A stretch of DNA of 30,452 bases from Asterionellopsis glacialis (GCA_014885115.2 WKLE02000815.1:18989-49440), one strand, 5' to 3'; shown: positions 1 through 9,831, counted from the stretch's first letter. The notes: generated by a model from the sequence alone, not told the origin. Translations and numbers: made by a program.

Positions 1-688
1 TATACTCACGTCAGCAGCCAACTACTATAGTTCTATACTAGCTAATAGACGTTCGGTATACAAAAGTCTTTTCTCCGTAGTTTTGTGAACTTGGTAAACA
101 AGAAAAATTGTTTTTTAAAATAATAACCAAAAAAAAGAATCTTTCTCCGGAATACAATACAACCCAGTCCTATATTATGCACCATGGTATTGTGTCTTCA
201 AGTCAGAAAAAGCAGTCCTACTAACTAGAGCGGAACATTGTCAAACTTGGTCTTCCCTAGTAGCTAGAGAGAGACTGCCTGTCTGCAAGAAAGCGCTATA
301 GCACCACCAAGACGGTTTTTGTTTTTTTGTTTGTTTTTTCCTTGTCCACAACAAACATCTTTTGATTGCTTGTACCAAAATTTGTTCTTTTTTTTAGGGT
401 TTTAGGATTACAGTACTGTTTTTTGAATTATGGGGCTCAAAACCTATTTTATAAACAAATTATGTCTTGCCTACGGTACCAGGTACATAGCTCTCTAGAA
501 GGACTCTCTAGAGAGTTAGTAGAATGAGTCGTAGACCATTCGCCGTCCGTGTGCGGAGGGAGAAAAACACACACAACAAACTTTTTTAGAAAAAGATGAC
601 TTATTATTACTGTAATCTGGTTGACAAAAAATACCTTCCGGTGATCTGACAACTACAATGGTATTGTGACAACCATAGAAAAATAATC
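1..688. other. Intergenic and 5' region upstream of the DusA-type gene
   Basis: I see no credible gene here. The stretch is AT-rich with many poly-T and poly-A runs (around 300-400 and 575-590). It contains CTCTCTAGA words, including a perfect 14-base palindrome at 503-516 (ACTCTCTAGAGAGT), and single copies of the TACC-type words common elsewhere in the window, for example near 474-486. The proximal part presumably holds the promoter of the gene starting at 689, but I could not single out a core element. Confidence 0.6.
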
Positions 689-2539
689 ATGACCCCTCCA
701 ACTGCCCATACAACCACGGCGAAAAGTATTTCTTGTCAAGTTGAGGAAGCCTTGCCTCAGCTTCCAATGTGTAAAGTCGATGACGAGAGTACTATAAGTA
801 ACGTCGGAGCAAACCAGCAACAACAACTGTCTTCTACTCCTCCTTTGCCTGAGCCATCAGTAATAGAGGATGAACAATCAACAAATACGAGAAAAACGCT
901 TCATATTGCTCCCATGTTAAATTATTCCACTCGTGAATTTCGACAATTATTTCGTATCTTGTCTCGAAAGAGTGTACTTTGGACGGAAATGGTTGTAGAT
1001 GATACTGTAGCACATTCCACCAATTTGGAAGAACATTTGGGATATGATGATAATACACATCCAATTGTATGTCAAATTGGTGGTAACTGTCCCAAACTTT
1101 GTGGCCAAGCCACTTCCATTGCCATTGAACGATACAAGTATGATGAAATCAATTTAAATATAGATTGTCCTAGTGAACGAGTCAGTGGTGAACGTGAATT
1201 TGGTGCTGTATTGTTAACCAAGATTGATTTGGTAGTACAAATTATATCATCTATGAGACAACAATCCAAGGATGTTGTCACACGCCAAGCAGCAAAAGAT
1301 AGGAGGAGGAGACAGGATTGTAGTACATCATTATACCATTCACAATCATTAGAAGAATCAACAAGAACAACAACACCGCTAGCAGGGCCAGTACCAATAT
1401 CAATTAAAACGAGAGTGGGTGTAGATAATTGGGATGATTTAGATTTTATTGCGGGATTTATCCGTAAATTGTCACCCATCTGTAAGAAGTTTCACATGCA
1501 TGCTCGTAAATGTGTCTTGGGGGGGATCTTGAATGCAAGGCAAAACCGTAGTGTACCACCCTTGAATTACCCTCGTGTTTATGAATTATGTCGACTATTT
1601 CCAGATTGTGAGTTTTGGATTAATGGTGGTATACATTCGTTAAAGGATGCTAAACTCATTGCCTATGGGAAAGTACTATCTACAAGAACAATGGCATCTG
1701 ATACTATCAAAAACGATTCATGTAACAATACAGATAGTAGAGAGAATAATGCTAATCCTGAAGTGAGCCATGAACAACAACAAGAATGCCATTCAGTACC
1801 ATGTCATGTTTGTTGTCACCCCAACAACGACAACTCGGACAGTAGCACTACCACAACAGCTATACGAGCAACGAATGGGTCATGTACAGCTCCACCGATA
1901 CGGTCTCCGCCTAATTTACGAGGTGTCATGTTGGGACGTGCTGCCATGGATAATCCTGCCATGTTTTGGGACGTAGATCGATATTATTATGGTGATGCTA
2001 CAAATCCATGTCAAACACGACGTGATGTGTTGGAAAAATATTGCATCTATCTTGAACAAACGTATCCCCGACGGTGTTGTGACAGTGATGATCGGATAAC
2101 ATATGAATACCCACCTCCTCGTGTAGTACATGACCAAGACTATTGCTATATATGTGCTCCAATGTACAACCATTGTTGCAGCAGCAATGGGAGGAATGGG
2201 GGCAGTATGAAGTGCACTACCAGTGATGATGAGCTTGTGAATGATGGTTATGAAAAAGACCCAATGAATTTGTTCGTTAAGGTTCCTCCAAAAACAAAGT
2301 CCAAGTCAAAAAATGCTGTCAAAATCAATTCAAGGATTATAGGTCGATCATTAAAACCAGTTCAAGGCATATTTTATAACATGCCTAAGTCAAGAGCGTT
2401 CCGAAAGGCTTGTGATCGTCTGGGTCAGAACATGGAAGTTCGTAACTGTGGACCAGGATACATTATTCGTAAAGCCATGGAATCTGTTCCAGACCAAATT
2501 TTGGATGAAGCCTTTATCAAAACAGAGGACCTTGACTGA
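689..2539 (+). CDS. tRNA-dihydrouridine synthase, DusA-type, with large insertions
   Basis: This 616-residue protein is predicted to reduce uridine to dihydrouridine in the tRNA D-loop, using FMN and NADPH. The TIM-barrel starts at about residue 70 with IAPMLNYS and continues through LWTEMV (97-102), QIGGNCP (129-135) and NLNIDCPSERV (155-165), where C160 is the expected catalytic cysteine. IKTRVGVDN (239-247), HMHARK (269-274) and VMLGRAAMDNP (413-423) follow. The HARK and PPLNYPRVY segments match DusA (U20/20a) rather than DusB or DusC. Bacterial DusA is about 330 residues. The extra length here comes from a Q/S/T-rich N-terminus (1-68) and inserts at about 191-231, 328-408 (Asn/Ser/Thr/Cys-rich) and 461-550. 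No plastid leader is visible, so it probably acts in the cytosol, nucleus or mitochondrion. There is no intron; the start is the first ATG of the open frame. Confidence 0.88.
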   Translation: MTPPTAHTTTAKSISCQVEEALPQLPMCKVDDESTISNVGANQQQQLSSTPPLPEPSVIEDEQSTNTRKTLHIAPMLNYSTREFRQLFRILSRKSVLWTEMVVDDTVAHSTNLEEHLGYDDNTHPIVCQIGGNCPKLCGQATSIAIERYKYDEINLNIDCPSERVSGEREFGAVLLTKIDLVVQIISSMRQQSKDVVTRQAAKDRRRRQDCSTSLYHSQSLEESTRTTTPLAGPVPISIKTRVGVDNWDDLDFIAGFIRKLSPICKKFHMHARKCVLGGILNARQNRSVPPLNYPRVYELCRLFPDCEFWINGGIHSLKDAKLIAYGKVLSTRTMASDTIKNDSCNNTDSRENNANPEVSHEQQQECHSVPCHVCCHPNNDNSDSSTTTTAIRATNGSCTAPPIRSPPNLRGVMLGRAAMDNPAMFWDVDRYYYGDATNPCQTRRDVLEKYCIYLEQTYPRRCCDSDDRITYEYPPPRVVHDQDYCYICAPMYNHCCSSNGRNGGSMKCTTSDDELVNDGYEKDPMNLFVKVPPKTKSKSKNAVKINSRIIGRSLKPVQGIFYNMPKSRAFRKACDRLGQNMEVRNCGPGYIIRKAMESVPDQILDEAFIKTEDLD

Positions 2540-3194
2540 AGAAGGGAGGGTGTGGCATGTTGACACATTGTGCTAATTCATTAAAACTCAAACACTTATC
2601 TCACGGTGAAGCTAGGATCCCTTTGTTTCTTTTCAAAACTAGGAATATTTTTTTCCTTTTGTATTTTGTTATGAGTACTTCCACCGACTTGTGACCGTAC
2701 CTGGTATTAAAAGTTAGACAAGAAGTAGGTCCTACGTAGAAAGGATAATTCATACGTAGACTACCTGGGTACAGGTACTGTATTAACATATATTTACATA
2801 TTCAACTTTCATGTACGAGCTCGTACTAGCGACAGTTCCCAAGACAGAAAAAAAATCCTTGACGCCGGTCAGGCAATTCCCCTTGGGCGTCACCCAAAGA
2901 AATCAATCAGCACCCATCAAAGAAAAAATTGTGAAAAAAGTGAGCACTACCGGTACCGTTACGACGTAGTGTTGCAAACACCACAGCAACGACGTGAAAA
3001 ATGAGACAATGCCTTACAACTCACAATTGATTCATTCGCCTGGTTCTCTCATTTTTCAGTTTTCAGATCTTCATACAAAGCGACCATAAATTGTTGTGGG
3101 TTTCGGTTGGAACGTGCTATTCGTAGAAAATTCGTAGGCTGCACGAGAGACGACAAGAGCAACAAGAGCAGAGATAAAAATTACGGTCAAAATA
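2540..3194. other. Intergenic spacer between the two Dus genes
   Basis: This stretch should hold the 3' end of the DusA-type gene and the promoter and 5' leader of the Dus3-type gene. It includes a short run of the window's palindromic words at about 2695-2780 (two TACGTAG copies, then ACCTGGGTACAGGTAC). The last 150 bases have no in-frame ATG that would extend the downstream gene convincingly. I see no gene. Confidence 0.55.
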
Positions 3195-4694
3195 ATGCAC
3201 AAGATTGGGCCAAGCATTACTGCTGCTCAAATTGTATGGCTGACTTTGACGGCTCAACTAGCAACTACTACTGCTTTTTCGACTCCAATAATGAGGAGGG
3301 TTATGACTACTAGCGCTCGTGTTACCAGCACATATACAACGCTCAGAGATTCCTCCTCTGTTTCTACAGGCGAGAATCTGTCTCAAAAAATTGCTGGACA
3401 AATGATTTTGGCACCATTGACCAAGGGAGGTAATTTACCGTTTCGTCGTCTTTGTGCTGATTTTGGCATGCAAGTTTCAATGAGTGAAATGGTTTATTCT
3501 CGTTATTTGCTTCGAGGTGAACCTATCGAACGTGCTAGATTACGCCGTGCTCCGAACGAGCAGGTCTTCGGAGTACAAATCGCTACAAACAAAATCGAGG
3601 AAGGTTCCAAGGCAATAGCATTAGCAGCGGAGAGTGGTGCAGACTTTGTTGACTTGAATTGTGGGTGTCCCATCCATGAGGCAACGAGACGAGGACTGGG
3701 ATCTGCCTTGCTTTTGTCCCCACCCAAGTTGGGGAAGTTGGTCAACGGTCTGGTGCAGGCAGGGAACCAAAATAATATACCAGTCACAGTAAAGATACGG
3801 CTGGGTTATCGAAGTGACGACATTAATGTTCGTAAGGTTGTGACAGAACTTCGCGAGGCAGGGGCAGCAGCTGTAACAATACATGGACGAACAGCACAGC
3901 AGGGGTATAAAAAGTCAGCCGATTGGGATTTGATTCAACAAGTTGTTGAAGATGGAAAGGGCTCTTGTGTTCCAGTCATTGGAAATGGCGATATTAGCAC
4001 ACATTATGAAGCGAAGAGACGAATTGAAGAATCTGGAGTAGACTCCGTAATGGTTGGGAGAGGAGCGCTTACCAAGCCGTGGATATTTGGTGAATTTCGG
4101 GACGGGCAAGACTGGGACCCAGACATGAATGATCGTATAGCTATTTATCGAACTTTGACTTGCTACATGAAGGAACACTTTGGTGACGATGATTTGGGGC
4201 GGAAGCGCACTTGGACATTTCTACCCTGGCATTTTGACTTCTTTGGTAGGTACATGCCCCTACCTGAGGAAGCTTACGGATCCATGTCGGTGGAGCGTCC
4301 ACTAATTCAAAGTCGCTTAGTTCCGGAGAAATCTGCACCTCTTGAATGTTTGATGGCCAATCGAAACCCGAAAACTCATGATCTAATTTCTGCTGCACTT
4401 TGGGAATCTAGTTCAGACGCAGATGCGGTAGCGAAACTAACAGCCTTGGCAGAAAGTAATGAGTTTCTGGAAATTCAAAAGAGTAAAGAACCCTCTGACA
4501 ATTCTGATGTGAAAGAACTTTCGAACGTTCCCAAGGAGGGTGGAAGGAAAGAATGGCGGAAGAAACGAACTCCAAAGCCCAAGCGTACTCCAGAAGAAAT
4601 AATTGCTATCCGAGCAGAACGCGCTGCAAAGCGGGCAGCTACAGGGAGCACACACGTACATAGAGATGGAGCACGGCGAAACTATCATTCATAG
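3195..4694 (+). CDS. tRNA-dihydrouridine synthase, Dus3-like, predicted plastid-targeted
   Basis: This 499-residue flavoprotein is predicted to make dihydrouridine in tRNA. The barrel begins at ILAPLTKGGNLPFRRLC (71-87). It has FGVQIA (125-130), DLNCGCPIHEATRRG (153-167; C158 is the expected catalytic cysteine), VTVKIRLGY (197-205), IHGRTAQQGYKKSADW (229-244) and VMVGRGALTKPWIFGEF (285-301). The HGR..Q.Y..AdW and RGAL.KPW signatures, and the C-terminal helical part (TFLPWHFDFFGRYMPLPE), resemble Dus3/DUS3L (U47), but the CCCH zinc-finger region of eukaryotic Dus3 is absent. The N-terminus has a hydrophobic signal (about 10-26) followed by TTAFSTP (25-31), an ASAFAP-type site with Phe at +1, which in diatoms directs proteins to the plastid. 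The C-terminus (430-499) is Lys/Arg-rich. Family confidence is high; plastid location is inferred. The D47 specificity is only a family expectation. Confidence 0.87.
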   Translation: MHKIGPSITAAQIVWLTLTAQLATTTAFSTPIMRRVMTTSARVTSTYTTLRDSSSVSTGENLSQKIAGQMILAPLTKGGNLPFRRLCADFGMQVSMSEMVYSRYLLRGEPIERARLRRAPNEQVFGVQIATNKIEEGSKAIALAAESGADFVDLNCGCPIHEATRRGLGSALLLSPPKLGKLVNGLVQAGNQNNIPVTVKIRLGYRSDDINVRKVVTELREAGAAAVTIHGRTAQQGYKKSADWDLIQQVVEDGKGSCVPVIGNGDISTHYEAKRRIEESGVDSVMVGRGALTKPWIFGEFRDGQDWDPDMNDRIAIYRTLTCYMKEHFGDDDLGRKRTWTFLPWHFDFFGRYMPLPEEAYGSMSVERPLIQSRLVPEKSAPLECLMANRNPKTHDLISAALWESSSDADAVAKLTALAESNEFLEIQKSKEPSDNSDVKELSNVPKEGGRKEWRKKRTPKPKRTPEEIIAIRAERAAKRAATGSTHVHRDGARRNYHS

Positions 4695-4929
4695 TGTTAT
4701 GTATGCCGGTAAAAAAATATTTCAAACGGTTTTTGTACAACAGCAAGATAATCGTTATAACAGTAGTTTTAGTCTACAATAGCTATCTTAGGTGATTTGT
4801 CTTGGTCTCGACCAATTCATAATCAATGTGAAAGAGCAACGCACCCCACGCCGTGAAGCATTGACCAATGATCTATCATAGGATGCTGTCTAATAAAAAA
4901 CAAATCCGTGCGCATGCAGCATTACCTCA
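4695..4929. other. Convergent 3' spacer between Dus3-like gene and Mad1
   Basis: About 235 bases separate the stops of two convergent genes, so this holds both 3' untranslated regions. It starts with an A/T-rich tract (4708-4760). I see no obvious terminator structure or gene. Confidence 0.5.
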
Positions 4930-7035
4930 TCATCCTACAAGAGTTTGCTTTTCAAAGAGGCTAAGCTGTACACTTGCCAGAAATGCTGGCAGGCTGTTAA
5001 ATTTTGTCATGTATTGGTATGAATCCGTAGCGGAGAGTATTTTGGCCTGGTCCGTTTCAACTAAATCTAGAGATACCACATCATCACCAGCTGCTTTTGG
5101 CCACACAAATAACAAATGGTCTTGTTCCTGTTCAGCATACATGCTTCTTACCCGAAAAGTCGGTCGTTCTGTGTTGGGCAACATGTCCACCTTATATCCA
5201 GTCATAAGGTAAACTCCCTCCCGAAAAAGTCCGATTTGTTCCTTGAAGGATTCTTTGAGTCGCTTATGAAGCTTTTGTGGATCAACATCAGGTCGTACTG
5301 CCGATGATGACGATACCAAGCTAGTACCTCCTGGAGTTTTGCTGTTGCCAGATGCCTTCTCGGCATCTTCCAGTCGCTTTTGGAGAGCATCTATTTGTGA
5401 CTGGTATTTCTCCTTCAATGCTTCAGTAAATGGGTTATTTTGTAAATGTAAAGCACGTGTTTCGTCAGTATTGAAGGACCCTTTGCCCGCTAAAGCTTCA
5501 GCCTTCGCTGCACGGATGTCGGCCTCTTCCGCCTTGGCTCTTTCCTTGAGGAGAGCTTCGCGCAATTGCCCAAACTTTTCAGTCACGCGGGTGAGCTCCT
5601 TTTGTAAGTCTTTGCATTCGTTGCGATTGCTCTCACTTTCTCCTGAAAGGCGGTCACGCGCTTCGGTCAACAAACGCACTTCGTCACGTGTAGCTTGCAA
5701 GCTGGATTCCAATGCCTTGACACTGAATGAGGATTGTTCCCTGCTGTCGCTCTTGGCGAGTTGCTGTTTTGTTCCTCCCACTTGGTCACATGTCTCCAAC
5801 AAATTTCTAAGACTCTCAGCTTCACGTTTCCAAATACCCTCCTGGGCTCTCAGTGTTTCTAAATCGCGCTGGGCCTTCTCTAAATGAAATTCTGTTTCCT
5901 TCTGAGTTATAGTAGATCGCGATTGTGCTTCCGTTTCATTTTGAATTTGCTTTTCCAATGTCGTGGCACGCTTTTGCGCTGTCTCTAGTTGTCTCTGCAG
6001 ATCAGTCTTCTCGCGTTCAAGCAGCTTTGTGCGTCCTGCCATCTCATCTAAACCCCGCTGGACTGTAATTATTTCCAACGGACCAGCGTTGATAGCACCG
6101 TCGTTCTTCTCGATTGAACGGTTTGTTCCGACCTTTAATTGTAAAACATTTTGAAGATGAACACCAAAGTCAGCCCAGCTTTTCTGTGTAGCCCATGCAG
6201 CTTCGAACTTTTTCGCCAATTCTCTAGTTTCCAGTTCCAGCTGATGGACCCTGGCTTCGTGCTTTCGTGCCTTTTCTCTTTCTTCGATATACAGTTTCGA
6301 TTGATTGTGCCAATCTTCAGACTTTCGATTAAGTTGTCGATACTTCCGTTCAGATTCTGCCAATTGAATACGGGTCTTATTGAGCTCCTTGAGAACTGCA
6401 GTAGGAGCTGGTGAGATTCTATCGATATTCTTTTCACTGTCGTCATCCTTGCTCGCTTTTGTAGGCGTTGAAAGAGCCGTTGTCTTCTCCTTGAGCTGCT
6501 CCTGAGCTTCCTTCAAACTTTCCTGAAGTCCCTCAATCTGTTCATCTCGAGCTCTCAAATGAGACTGAAGCATCCTCGTCTTTTGCTTGTAAATATCCAT
6601 TTCACTCCCAAGATGAGCTTCCTCTTCTGCCTGTTCCAATGCCATTTGACATTCACGCAGTTGCATTAGGGCATCATTCCGCGATTCCCGCACTTGTTGA
6701 ATATGTTGATCCGTCTCCTCTCGCAATTCATCCAATGCAATTCGGTTCTGTTCTGCTTCTTCGGCAGCAAGCTTGTACCGAGATTCAAGACTCTTTTTGT
6801 GTTGTTCTGCCCTCCGCTTGTCTAACGCCCGAAGTGATCGTTCGTGTTCTAACTCTGCTCGGAGACTTTGTACCTCAATTTGATCCAAATTGGATGGCAA
6901 TGGCGTCGTCGTCAAAGCAGAGGACGATTCCAAACGCAGGCGCTGACTACTCGGTTGCTGAATTGCTAAATCGTGATCATTTTTGCTGGTAGGGCCAGAT
7001 GCAGTAGATATGAACGTCCTTTTGCGGGTTGACAT
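4930..7035 (-). CDS. MAD1: Mad1-like spindle assembly checkpoint protein
   Basis: This 701-residue protein is mostly a long Glu/Lys/Arg/Gln-rich coiled coil (about 50-500). I take the ATG at 7035 (MSTRKRTFIS) as start; further upstream the open frame has only a GTG. Mad1 recruits Mad2 to unattached kinetochores to delay anaphase. A Mad2-interaction motif of the form (R/K)-phi-phi-x5-P is visible as RALHLQNNP at residues 527-535, the counterpart of the KVLH...NP motif of animal Mad1. It is followed by a second coiled coil and then RLK at 592-594, the conserved kinetochore/Bub1-contact motif. The rest fits the C-terminal RWD-like head: FREGVYLMTGYKVDML, then RVRSMYAE, ending in SLPAFLASVQLSLFEKQTLVG-type residues like animal Mad1. 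No intron is visible. It converges with the Dus3-like gene. Confidence 0.88.
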   Translation of the reverse strand: MSTRKRTFISTASGPTSKNDHDLAIQQPSSQRLRLESSSALTTTPLPSNLDQIEVQSLRAELEHERSLRALDKRRAEQHKKSLESRYKLAAEEAEQNRIALDELREETDQHIQQVRESRNDALMQLRECQMALEQAEEEAHLGSEMDIYKQKTRMLQSHLRARDEQIEGLQESLKEAQEQLKEKTTALSTPTKASKDDDSEKNIDRISPAPTAVLKELNKTRIQLAESERKYRQLNRKSEDWHNQSKLYIEEREKARKHEARVHQLELETRELAKKFEAAWATQKSWADFGVHLQNVLQLKVGTNRSIEKNDGAINAGPLEIITVQRGLDEMAGRTKLLEREKTDLQRQLETAQKRATTLEKQIQNETEAQSRSTITQKETEFHLEKAQRDLETLRAQEGIWKREAESLRNLLETCDQVGGTKQQLAKSDSREQSSFSVKALESSLQATRDEVRLLTEARDRLSGESESNRNECKDLQKELTRVTEKFGQLREALLKERAKAEEADIRAAKAEALAGKGSFNTDETRALHLQNNPFTEALKEKYQSQIDALQKRLEDAEKASGNSKTPGGTSLVSSSSAVRPDVDPQKLHKRLKESFKEQIGLFREGVYLMTGYKVDMLPNTERPTFRVRSMYAEQEQDHLLFVWPKAAGDDVVSLDLVETDQAKILSATDSYQYMTKFNSLPAFLASVQLSLFEKQTLVG
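5431..5457 (-). other. Mad2-interaction motif codons in Mad1
   Basis: These nine codons encode RALHLQNNP. They fit the consensus basic, two aliphatic residues, five of any kind, then Pro, used by Mad1 and Cdc20 to thread through the Mad2 safety-belt. The position just upstream of the last coiled coil and head domain matches animal Mad1. Confidence 0.7.
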
Positions 7036-7643
7036 CTTTCTTTCGGTCTTCCTCCTCCTTGCAGGAAAAGAAGTGTGTGGAATTGGTTTCTGTTGTGGTT
7101 GTTTGTGTTGGTGCACAAGTTTTCAGCTTATTTTCGAGATGATTGGAACACGGGTCCGACCCGTCAAATCCCAAATAACTGTCAGGTCTCATGTCGCGCG
7201 CGCGTGTAGTAGGACCTAGGACTATGGGGTCAGGATAGTGTCGTTTCTTTTGGATATGCGTGCTCGAGCTCTCAGGCTTGCCCGGCGTGCAAATACAAGT
7301 TCCATGTACCTGCTATACGGTACCGGGATTCTGGACAATAGCTGGCTGGCGCGAGCTATCGGACTTGTGAACAACCTAAAATCCTCCCCCAAAACGCAAA
7401 TAATAGACTTTTGTTTTCAGGAAACCTCGAACGATCTTTCTAATCCAACCACGTAGGGTGCTACTACACGAATAGCGGAGGTTTCCTGCAAAACAAGTTT
7501 CTGGGTTGTTTTTTTACGAAGGGGGGGGTCGAGAAAACACTGAAATGGGGGATTAGGATAGGAAACACCCGATCTTTCGGAAATTCTGACAAAAATATAA
7601 TTTTAGTATCAAATTTACTGTACATATTTTAATTTTTGCCACG
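7036..7643. other. Intergenic region upstream of Mad1
   Basis: The first 200 bases are the presumed 5' leader and promoter of the minus-strand Mad1 gene. The remainder contains short palindromic words (CCTAGG, GGTACC at about 7200-7325) and a poly-G tract near 7521-7528. The short open frames here have no protein-like composition, so I call no gene. Confidence 0.5.
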
Positions 7644-8390
7644 TCATCTGTCCGGAGGGAGTTCCAACGGTGGATGGAGTTCTTCCGAATACAGCTGGTC
7701 CAGATGCATGTGTTCTTCATCCAGCACCACTGGATCTTTCTTTTCTTCTCCTCTTTCTTCTGATCTTCTGATTCATCATCCAGCAACTTCCTGGAGTTTA
7801 CCATTGCAAGAAGAGGACTGCTCTCCCCTTGTGTGTCATCTAGAAGAGCAACACTTTCATTGTGAGTGTAGCCAACAGTGGTGGTGCTTTCATTCTTATC
7901 CCCAACATCAGGATCTGCAGTACCAGTCTTCTTATCTGCACCTACTTCTTCTTGTTTCATATCTACAGTTGTGTCATTGTCATGATTATTGCTCTGCACC
8001 TGGTTCTTTTTGTTGCCTCCCAAAACTTCTTTGGCTGAAGGCATGTTAAAGAGGTTTCCCTCACTGTCAACCAGTACATCCTTTCAAATAATTGGAGATA
8101 ATGTTTCATGAAAGATGTCAACTCCTTTGTGTATGTCACCTTTGAATTGTTACATGGCCTTCAAATAGTGAGTCCAGATCATAGTCATGTCATGTTGCTA
8201 TGAACCTTCTTGACTTCATTTAACTCGTGCTCTACTGATTTTTATTTGTCCCCCCTCTAGTCCTTAGCTTGAAGTCCAAGATCATGCGGATATAGTCTTC
8301 CAGTATACTCCATGAGATGCTTCATTGCTTGGTAATTCATTTTTATTTGCTGAAGGATTTTTCTGCTAGAGATAATGATAAAAGAAAAGA
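7644..8390 (-). pseudogene. Decayed unknown coding sequence, probably mobile-element derived
   Basis: On the minus strand an open frame starting at the ATG at 8044 encodes a hydrophilic Asp/Glu/Lys/Asn-rich stretch (MPSAKEVLGG..., about 105 residues). It then needs a shift of one frame at about 7730 to continue as DPVVLDEEHMHLDQLYSEEL and end at a TGA at 7644-7646. Reading upstream of the ATG in the same frame also gives protein-like sequence (KDVLVDSEGNLFN), so the ATG is probably not the original start. Still further upstream, pieces such as MKHLMEYTGRLYPHDLGL appear at about 8280-8340, separated by stops. I do not recognise the family. Several frame breaks and AT-rich composition argue for a decayed gene, most simply from a mobile element. 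A short surviving gene at 7553-8044 is less likely. Confidence 0.4.
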
Positions 8391-9831
8391 AGATGAAAGG
8401 ATATGAGAAACCTAATAATATGCATTTTTATATGATGCAGTCAGCTAGGTAAAAAAACAAGAAAATGGATAAACATAATTTCTTACCATTTTCATTCTTG
8501 TAGCACCCAAAATCATAAGGAAAGAGTTGCTACTACATGACAACAGGCCACAAAATTGATGATACAGGAGAATAAAAGATTGTCATCACAAGAAGATGAG
8601 GCTGTGATGACCAGTAACATGGTTGTTGTGGCAATTACAGCCAGTGTGCTTGCTGTGTGGTATGGGCTCTGCAATCTCCAATCCTTCCCTATTGTTTGGG
8701 AGGATGGTTATCCCCCAGGGGCCAGCTGCCTTGTAGGGGGGTGGGTTTCCAAGAATACAGCATGACCAGCCAGCATGAGAACTAATTTGAAATATTTTGC
8801 TAGGATTTTTTACCTGAAATTATTGAGACTAATGAGGATCAAAGAAATAAGAATGAAAGTGTTCAAATAAAGTATAGCAGTTTTTAAGACTTCCACTATC
8901 TACCAGCTAGAGACATAGTTATTTGATGTTTAAAATCAGTCAGATATAAAGGCATGTGATTTTAGTTGATCATGATGAACTCTCTAAATTATCTTTGAAT
9001 GCTAGTGATTTATTCGTCTTTGCTATCAACAATTCTTCTGTGACTCCATTGATTGCATCAGAGACACTTTCCTTTCCTTCCCATCTCCAAGTGCTGTCTC
9101 AATTTTAAAAAAGGTTAGGATGCATTATTACCAATAATGTTTGAACGAGATTTTTTAACCTGGCAGCATCAACTCCAGACTGGTTTCATATTTCCTCCAC
9201 AATATTGGATTCTCCCACTGAATGAAAAGTGTACAGCATCCAAAGCATCATTTGCACTGGTCAAACATAGAGGAACAGGATGTATCTGTGTACTATTTAT
9301 TTCCAGAGGATTTGGAATGCATAGATTGTTGGTGTGACTTCAGATATATCTGAAATTGTTAGGAGCCATCCAAGCCTCACATGAAGCGAGGTACAAAGTT
9401 GACAATGCAACGAAAGCAAATCTCATGAGGAACCGACATCTTTTTTTTTTTTTTGCAACCTGTAGCCATCTTCCACTCCCACTCTTAACCCGATGCCATC
9501 AGCAGCTCCCCACATGCTTCGGGCGTTTGGATTGCGGTGAGATGACGTACGAATGGTCAAGTCAGTCATGCTTCATCCACAGAGCAACAAGATGGCACAC
9601 CGCCCCGGAAAATAAAAGAGAAAAAAAGGGGGACCACGAGTCAGACCACTCCCCTGACGTTTATTTTAGAATTTCGATAATGAGTGCATAGCAAGCATTC
9701 ACTTCCTGCCGCCGCATGACCTCGGGATTTGTGCCGGTTGTCTTGCTTTCGACTTTCAAATCAAGCGACCCACACACCTGCAACACAGCGCCCATCCGTT
9801 TCAACCGACACAAAGCATAAGTCCTTTCACA
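8391..9831. other. AT-rich gene-poor region with weak minus-strand coding traces and RPB4 upstream region
   Basis: No intact gene is seen. On the minus strand, protein-like traces interrupted by stops occur at about 8580-8760 (a Pro/Gly- then Cys/His-rich stretch), 8995-9070 (SDAINGVTEELLIAKTNK) and 9190-9330 (LCLTSANDALDAVHFSFSG). They suggest that the remnant at 7644-8390 extends upstream. A T14 run lies at 9441-9454. The last 400 bases are more GC-rich and presumably form the promoter of the RPB4 gene; TGACGT half-sites (CRE-like) occur at 9543-9548 and 9655-9660. Confidence 0.4.

Noticed and set aside
5339..5887. Plus-strand 182-residue open frame
   Set aside because: Antisense shadow of the Mad1 coiled coil; Ser/Arg/Leu-rich composition is what the Glu/Lys-rich codons give on the other strand.
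7035..7116. Mad1 start further upstream at 7116
   Set aside because: That codon is GTG; the ATG at 7035 is the first ATG in frame and gives a plausible basic N-terminus.
7636..8049. Plus-strand 137-residue open frame rich in Ser, His and Cys
   Set aside because: It is the antisense of the more protein-like minus-strand remnant at 7644-8044 and has no recognisable features.
8556..8765. Plus-strand 69-residue frame with a hydrophobic stretch
   Set aside because: No homology is recognisable and the opposite strand reads equally well; insufficient support.
8824..8837. 14-base match (TGAGACTAATGAGG) to a site near 29858, taken as evidence that the two remnants are the same element
   Set aside because: A 14-base match is expected by chance in a window this size and the flanks do not clearly align.
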